A DNA stretch of 64,000 bases from positions 42,173-106,172 of the forward strand of contig BBDW01000008.1 of the NCBI GenBank assembly GCA_001312505.1, read 5' to 3'. The position numbers and the translations under genes were made by a program. This DNA is from Mediterraneibacter faecis JCM 15917. Its GTDB lineage: Bacteria; Bacillota; Clostridia; Lachnospirales; Lachnospiraceae. Numbering within the stretch: the stretch's first letter is position 1; every line of letters starts with the position of its first letter. Positions 56,688 through 64,000 of this stretch are shown here, piece after piece. Below the pieces are notes generated by a model. It made no database searches. It was not told where the DNA came from and was given only the letters and a program-made list of their open reading frames with translations.

Positions 56688-57380
56688 ATGAAACGAGGAA
56701 AAAAATATATCGAAGCTGCAAAACTGATCGAAAGAGGAAATCTCTATGATCCTGCAGAAGCAGTAGCATTAGTAAAGAAATCAGCAACAGCAAAGTTTGA
56801 CGAGACAATCGAGGCTCATATCAGAACAGGTTGTGACGGACGTCACGCTGATCAGCAGATCCGTGGTGCTGTAGTTCTTCCACACGGAACAGGTAAGAAG
56901 GTTCGCATCCTTGTGTTCGCTAAGGACGCTAAGGCTGAGGAAGCAAAAGCAGCAGGTGCTGACTTCGTTGGAGGAGACGAACTGATCCCGAAGATTCAGA
57001 ACGAGGGATGGCTTGACTTCGACGTTGTAGTTGCTACACCGGACATGATGGGTGTTGTTGGACGTCTTGGACGTGTACTCGGACCTAAGGGACTTATGCC
57101 AAACCCGAAGGCTGGTACAGTAACAATGGACGTTACAAAAGCTATCAACGATATCAAAGCTGGTAAGATTGAGTACAGACTGGACAAGACAAACATTATC
57201 CATGTTCCGGTTGGAAAAGCATCCTTTACAGAGGAGCAGTTAGCGGACAACTTCCAGACGCTTATCGATGCAATTAACAAGGTTAGACCAGCCGCTGTTA
57301 AAGGTCAGTACCTGAAGAGTGTAACTCTTACATCTACAATGGGACCTGGCGTAAAGGTTAACCCGGTTAAGCTTGCATAA
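56688..57380 (+). CDS. rplA: 50S ribosomal protein L1
   Basis: 230 residues. Markers are [16 protein letters not shown] at the start, [13 protein letters not shown] near residue 65, [20 protein letters not shown] near 126 and MGPGVKVN near the C-terminus. It is a two-domain rRNA-binding protein and a likely autogenous repressor of the rplKA transcript. Confidence 0.98.
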   Translation: MKRGKKYIEAAKLIERGNLYDPAEAVALVKKSATAKFDETIEAHIRTGCDGRHADQQIRGAVVLPHGTGKKVRILVFAKDAKAEEAKAAGADFVGGDELIPKIQNEGWLDFDVVVATPDMMGVVGRLGRVLGPKGLMPNPKAGTVTMDVTKAINDIKAGKIEYRLDKTNIIHVPVGKASFTEEQLADNFQTLIDAINKVRPAAVKGQYLKSVTLTSTMGPGVKVNPVKLA

Positions 57381-57410
57381 TAAAATGTAAAAGAGACAGT
57401 TGCGAGACTG

Positions 57411-57448
57411 TCATAGAGGAGGGTCTGCTTTCGGCGGATCCTCTTTTG
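57411..57448 (+). terminator. Terminator after rplA
   Basis: GAGGAGGGTCTGC pairs with GGCGGATCCTCTT (with a bulge), followed by a short T run. Confidence 0.75.
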
Positions 57449-57481
57449 AAAAAGAAAAAAAGAAAAAGATGAAAAATAGGC

Positions 57482-57510
57482 TTGACATATGGAAAATAAC
57501 ATGGTATTAT
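57482..57510 (+). promoter_or_regulatory. Promoter of rplJL
   Basis: A perfect TTGACA, a 17-bp spacer and TATTAT, just upstream of the L10 leader. Confidence 0.88.
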
Positions 57511-57515
57511 AGCTT

Positions 57516-57640
57516 AGCAACTGCCGAAGACAGTAGGTGCTGAAAAGCGTAAGTTATGAACGCCTACCGAGGAAGAATGAATTTTTACATGCGTATGAAT
57601 TTGTAGAACCTCCACGTCTTTGGACCTGGAGATTTTTTTA
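57516..57640 (+). ncRNA. Ribosomal protein L10 leader with attenuator
   Basis: The leader begins ACTGCCGAAGACAGTAGGTG and contains the paired CCTACCGAGG, both hallmarks of the L10 leader. It ends in CTCCACGTC/GACCTGGAG with a T7 tail, an intrinsic terminator. L10(L12)4 is expected to bind it and control read-through into rplJL. Confidence 0.88.
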
Positions 57641-57707
57641 GTTTCAGCAGAGTGATCTGCTGGGAACTTTGGCAGTACACGAATAATATAAGGAGGTGTA
57701 CCGAAAA

Positions 57708-58241
57708 GTGGCAAAGGTTGAAGTAAAACAGCCAATCGTTGACAAGATTGCAGAAGAGATTAAAGACGCTCAGTCAGTAGTTCTCGTTGACTACCGTGGA
57801 CTTACAGTTGCTCAGGATACAGAGCTTCGTAAACAGCTTAGAGAAGCTGGTGTGATCTACAAAGTTTACAAGAACACAATGATGAAGAGAGCTTTCGAGG
57901 GTACTGAATTTGCAGCCCTTGATGACTGCCTGGAAGGACCAAGCGCTATTGCTATTTCTAAAGATGACGCAACAGCACCGGCAAGAATCCTTTACAAATT
58001 TGCACAGGATGCTCCGGCACTTGAACTTAAGGGTGGTGTAGTTGAAGGAACAGCATATGATGTAGCAGGTATTTCTGAACTTGCTAAGATCCCTTCAAGA
58101 GACGAACTGCTTTCCAAGTTGCTTGGAAGCTTACAGTCACCTATCACAAACTTTGCTCGTGTTATCAAACAGATCGCAGAGCAGGGTGGAGAAGCGGCTC
58201 CAGCAGAAGCAGCAGAGGAGACAGCAACAGACGCAGAGTAA
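57708..58241 (+). CDS. rplJ: 50S ribosomal protein L10
   Basis: About 177 residues. The N-terminal part KIAEEIKDAQSVVLVDYRGLTVAQ binds 23S rRNA; the C-terminal helix after about residue 140 binds L7/L12 dimers and ends in an Ala/Glu-rich tail. The GTG at 57708 is chosen because AAGGAGG lies 11 bases upstream; an in-frame GTG at 57696 overlaps that site. Confidence 0.97.
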   Translation: MAKVEVKQPIVDKIAEEIKDAQSVVLVDYRGLTVAQDTELRKQLREAGVIYKVYKNTMMKRAFEGTEFAALDDCLEGPSAIAISKDDATAPARILYKFAQDAPALELKGGVVEGTAYDVAGISELAKIPSRDELLSKLLGSLQSPITNFARVIKQIAEQGGEAAPAEAAEETATDAE

Positions 58242-58333
58242 TATGCGTCAGCTGATCTGGATACAGACAGCATATATGAGCAGATGCTCATCTAATTAAT
58301 TAAGAATGAAAAGAAAAATGGAGGATATTTAAA

Positions 58334-58705
58334 ATGGCTAAATTGACAACAGCTGAAATGATCGAAGCGATCAAAGAGTTATCAGTATTAGAGTTAAACG
58401 AGCTTGTTAAAGCTTGTGAAGAAGAGTTCGGCGTATCTGCAGCAGCAGGCGTTGTAGTTGCAGCAGCAGCTGAGGGTGCAGGAGCAGCAGAGAAAGATGA
58501 GTTCGACGTAGAGCTTACATCCGCTGGAGCATCTAAAGTAAAAGTTATCAAGGCTGTTCGTGAGATCACAGGTCTTGGACTTAAAGAAGCTAAAGAGCTT
58601 GTAGACGGAGCTCCGAAGGTAGTTAAAGAGGCAGTTTCTAAAGCAGAGGCTGAGGAAATCAAAACTAAACTTGAAGAGCAGGGAGCAGAGGTTACTCTTA
58701 AATAA
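58334..58705 (+). CDS. rplL: 50S ribosomal protein L7/L12
   Basis: 123 residues. An N-terminal dimerisation domain ([25 protein letters not shown]), an Ala-rich hinge near residues 36-52, and a C-terminal factor-binding domain ([25 protein letters not shown]). It is followed by a terminator, not directly by rpoB. Confidence 0.98.
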   Translation: MAKLTTAEMIEAIKELSVLELNELVKACEEEFGVSAAAGVVVAAAAEGAGAAEKDEFDVELTSAGASKVKVIKAVREITGLGLKEAKELVDGAPKVVKEAVSKAEAEEIKTKLEEQGAEVTLK

Positions 58706-58728
58706 TTTTCCTGAATATAAGTTTATTC

Positions 58729-58766
58729 CGACCGCAGAAGATGATATGCTTCTGCGGTCTTTTTGC
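58729..58766 (+). terminator. Terminator after rplL
   Basis: GACCGCAGAAG pairs perfectly with CTTCTGCGGTC around an 8-base loop, followed by T5. Confidence 0.93.
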
Positions 58767-58782
58767 GAAAGAGGCGTTAGAA

Positions 58783-59951
58783 ATGGATGCAGTTGAGTTG
58801 ACGAGAGAGCTGATTAAGATAGAAAGTACGGATCCAGGAAGCTGGGAAACCGAGATTGGTGAATATATCTGCGACTATTTGAAAGAGAGTGGAGCAGATA
58901 CAGAGGCTTACGAAGTAGAGCCGGGAAGAAAAATTGTAAAAGGTGTTGTGAAAGGTGCGAAAGCGCATCCGGCACTGGTATTTATCTGTCACATGGATAC
59001 GGTTGTTAAGGGCGAAGGATGGACAAAAAATGCATTCGGCGCAGAAGTTTCAAATGGGAAAATCTGGGGGACGAGGAGCTTGTGATATGAAGTCAGGACT
59101 TGCAAGTGCGTTGACAGCATTTGCGGAGGTGGCAAAATCACAGAAAGAGAATGCTGAGGATATAGAAAAACTTCCGGGAACATTAGTCTTTATCGGAACA
59201 GTAGACGAGGAAGCAGATATGAAAGGGTCAGAAGCAGCAGTGCAACAAGGATGGATTCAGAAGGAAGACTGGGTTCTTGATATGGAACCGACTTCCGGAA
59301 TGATTCAGATGGCTCACAAAGGGAGAACCTGGTTTGAACTTAATGTGGAAGGTATTACTGCACATGCGAGTATGCCGGAGAAGGGGGGGGCAGATGCAAT
59401 CGCCGGAATCGCATTTATGATCGCAGAGATCCGAAAAGCGATGGGAAAAGTACCGACACATGAAGAACTTGGAAAGTCTACGGTTACATTTGGACAGATT
59501 TCCGGAGGATACAGTCCATATGTAGTATCAGATCACAGCATGGTGACGATAGATATGCGTCTTGTTCCGCCGATGAATACACAAGAGGCAGAAAAGATTG
59601 TTCGAAAAGCAATTGAAATTGGGGGAAAATGCAGTTCCGGGTGTAAAGGGTTCTTATAAGATTACAGGTGACAGACCACCGGTGGAGACACACATGGAGT
59701 CAGGTCTTATGAAAGCTTTATCTGAATCAGTGAAAAAAGTTACTGGAAAAGATCCGGTTGTGTCAGCGTTCACGGGTTATACAGACACAGCAGTTGTGGC
59801 AGGTCTTTTGGGAAATCCGAATTGTATGTCTTATGGGCCGGGAAATCTTGCACAGGCTCATAAACCGGATGAGTATGTTGAAATTGCGGATATTGAGCGG
59901 TGTGTTCAGGTTTATCGTGAGCTGATCTGTCTTTATGAAGATATGATATAG
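58783..59951 (+). CDS. M20-family metallopeptidase/deacylase (ArgE/DapE-like), two apparent frameshifts
   Basis: About 388 residues once two five-G runs (near 59066 and 59624) are read as four, giving KIWGRGACDMKSGLAS and EIGENAVPGVKGSY. Zinc and catalytic motifs are FICHMDTVVKGEGW near residue 70, GACDMKSG, GTVDEEADMKGSE with the catalytic Glu, and the C-terminal GPGNLAQAHKPDEYV. A dimerisation domain lies between. A G8 run near 59383-59390 adds one Gly. The substrate, an N-acyl amino acid or small peptide, is not deducible. It sits between rplL and rpoB, an unusual place. Confidence 0.88.
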
Positions 59952-60063
59952 AAGTTATTTCTGAAAAAAGATACTGTTCAAAAGGAAAAAGCTTAGAATA
60001 GCGGAAGATATAACATATCTTGAGAAAAAAGTCAAGAAAAATATAAAAAACACAAGAATCATG

Positions 60064-60093
60064 TTGACAATAAAAAGAGCTTTGTGATATAGT
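60064..60093 (+). promoter_or_regulatory. Promoter of rpoB
   Basis: TTGACA, an 18-bp spacer and TATAGT, about 140 bp upstream of the rpoB start. The leader (60100-60233) is long enough for control, but I recognise no known motif in it. Confidence 0.82.
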
Positions 60094-60233
60094 AGAAAAT
60101 GCGCTATTGTGGAAAGGTATGCCATATAGTGACAGAGAATACTGTCGCAAGGCTCTTTTCATTTTTATATAACTGGAACTCGTAAAAGGCAGTTTATTGC
60201 CTGCAAAAACAATAAATGAGGAGTGAAACGTCA

Positions 60234-64000
<3,767 letters not shown>

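Overview
The window reads as a chromosomal segment of an anaerobic, endospore-forming Firmicute, most likely a Lachnospiraceae (Clostridia cluster XIVa). The grounds are moderate GC, AGGAGG-type ribosome binding sites, sporulation genes (SpoIIR, a SipL-like DUF3794/LysM protein, a CwlC-like amidase), anaerobic redox proteins (rubredoxin and a flavin-reductase/rubredoxin fusion), a type III glutamine synthetase, the rapZ-whiA-crh cluster, and rpmG-secE-nusG-rplKA-rplJL-rpoB. Species cannot be named from sequence alone. No phage, transposase gene, CRISPR array or rRNA is visible.

Layout: 1-2612 nucleoside uptake and salvage (ABC permease, ribokinase, uridine phosphorylase). 3024-6930 an orphan receiver-like protein and a YdjI/YdjG/YdjH-like SPFH, zinc-ribbon and TPM cassette. 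7033-11830 (minus) a MATE exporter followed by a large membrane GGDEF/EAL protein. 12149-16924 an unknown protein with a MerR-like regulator, a degenerate sirtuin, rubredoxin redox genes, an aldo/keto reductase and luxS. 17005-23111 plsC, a PrcB-like lipoprotein, sipL, ispE, a GntR regulator, spoIIR and an acyl-ACP thioesterase. 23196-30930 a HAD phosphatase, SulP transporter, glmM, ilvE, a CwlC-like amidase and a CNNM/CorC-type protein. 31127-35238 murB-rapZ-whiA-crh and a lipid kinase. 35482-39165 tRNA-Glu(CTC), fba and glnN. 39524-47299 an ABC-class ATPase, a prolyl-tRNA editing protein, sbcDC and a secreted SGNH hydrolase. 47487-51771 a Gld-type ABC system. 51996-54930 a zinc-ribbon membrane protein, a J-domain protein with a cysteine-rich tail, tcdA and a TtcA-like thiolase. 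55136-64000 the ribosomal/RNA polymerase cluster, with an M20 peptidase between rplL and rpoB.

The dominant anomaly is homopolymer length. Runs that protein and RNA families predict to be GGGG or CCCC are very often seven long here. This adds a glycine or proline inside invariant motifs (RpoB RSPG reads RSPPG; a CPGC zinc knuckle reads CPGGC) and adds three Gs to the T-arm of tRNA-Glu. Runs of 5 or 6 in place of 4, and one-base losses in other short runs, break 17 genes, including rpoB and glmM. I annotate each as one gene with an apparent frameshift. The simplest reading is a base-calling or assembly error rather than decay or phase variation, but it needs raw reads to settle.

A second structure is a dispersed palindromic repeat family with perfect 12-bp inverted ends in its two complete copies (25780-25861 and 39251-39391), plus truncated or minimal copies at 12077, 36991 and 52448. 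These look like non-autonomous MITE-like elements. Other items worth attention: a heptanucleotide tandem repeat just downstream of a promoter, a sirtuin lacking its catalytic residues, a Crh/HPr protein with Asp at the phospho-histidine position, and the absence of yvcK between rapZ and whiA.
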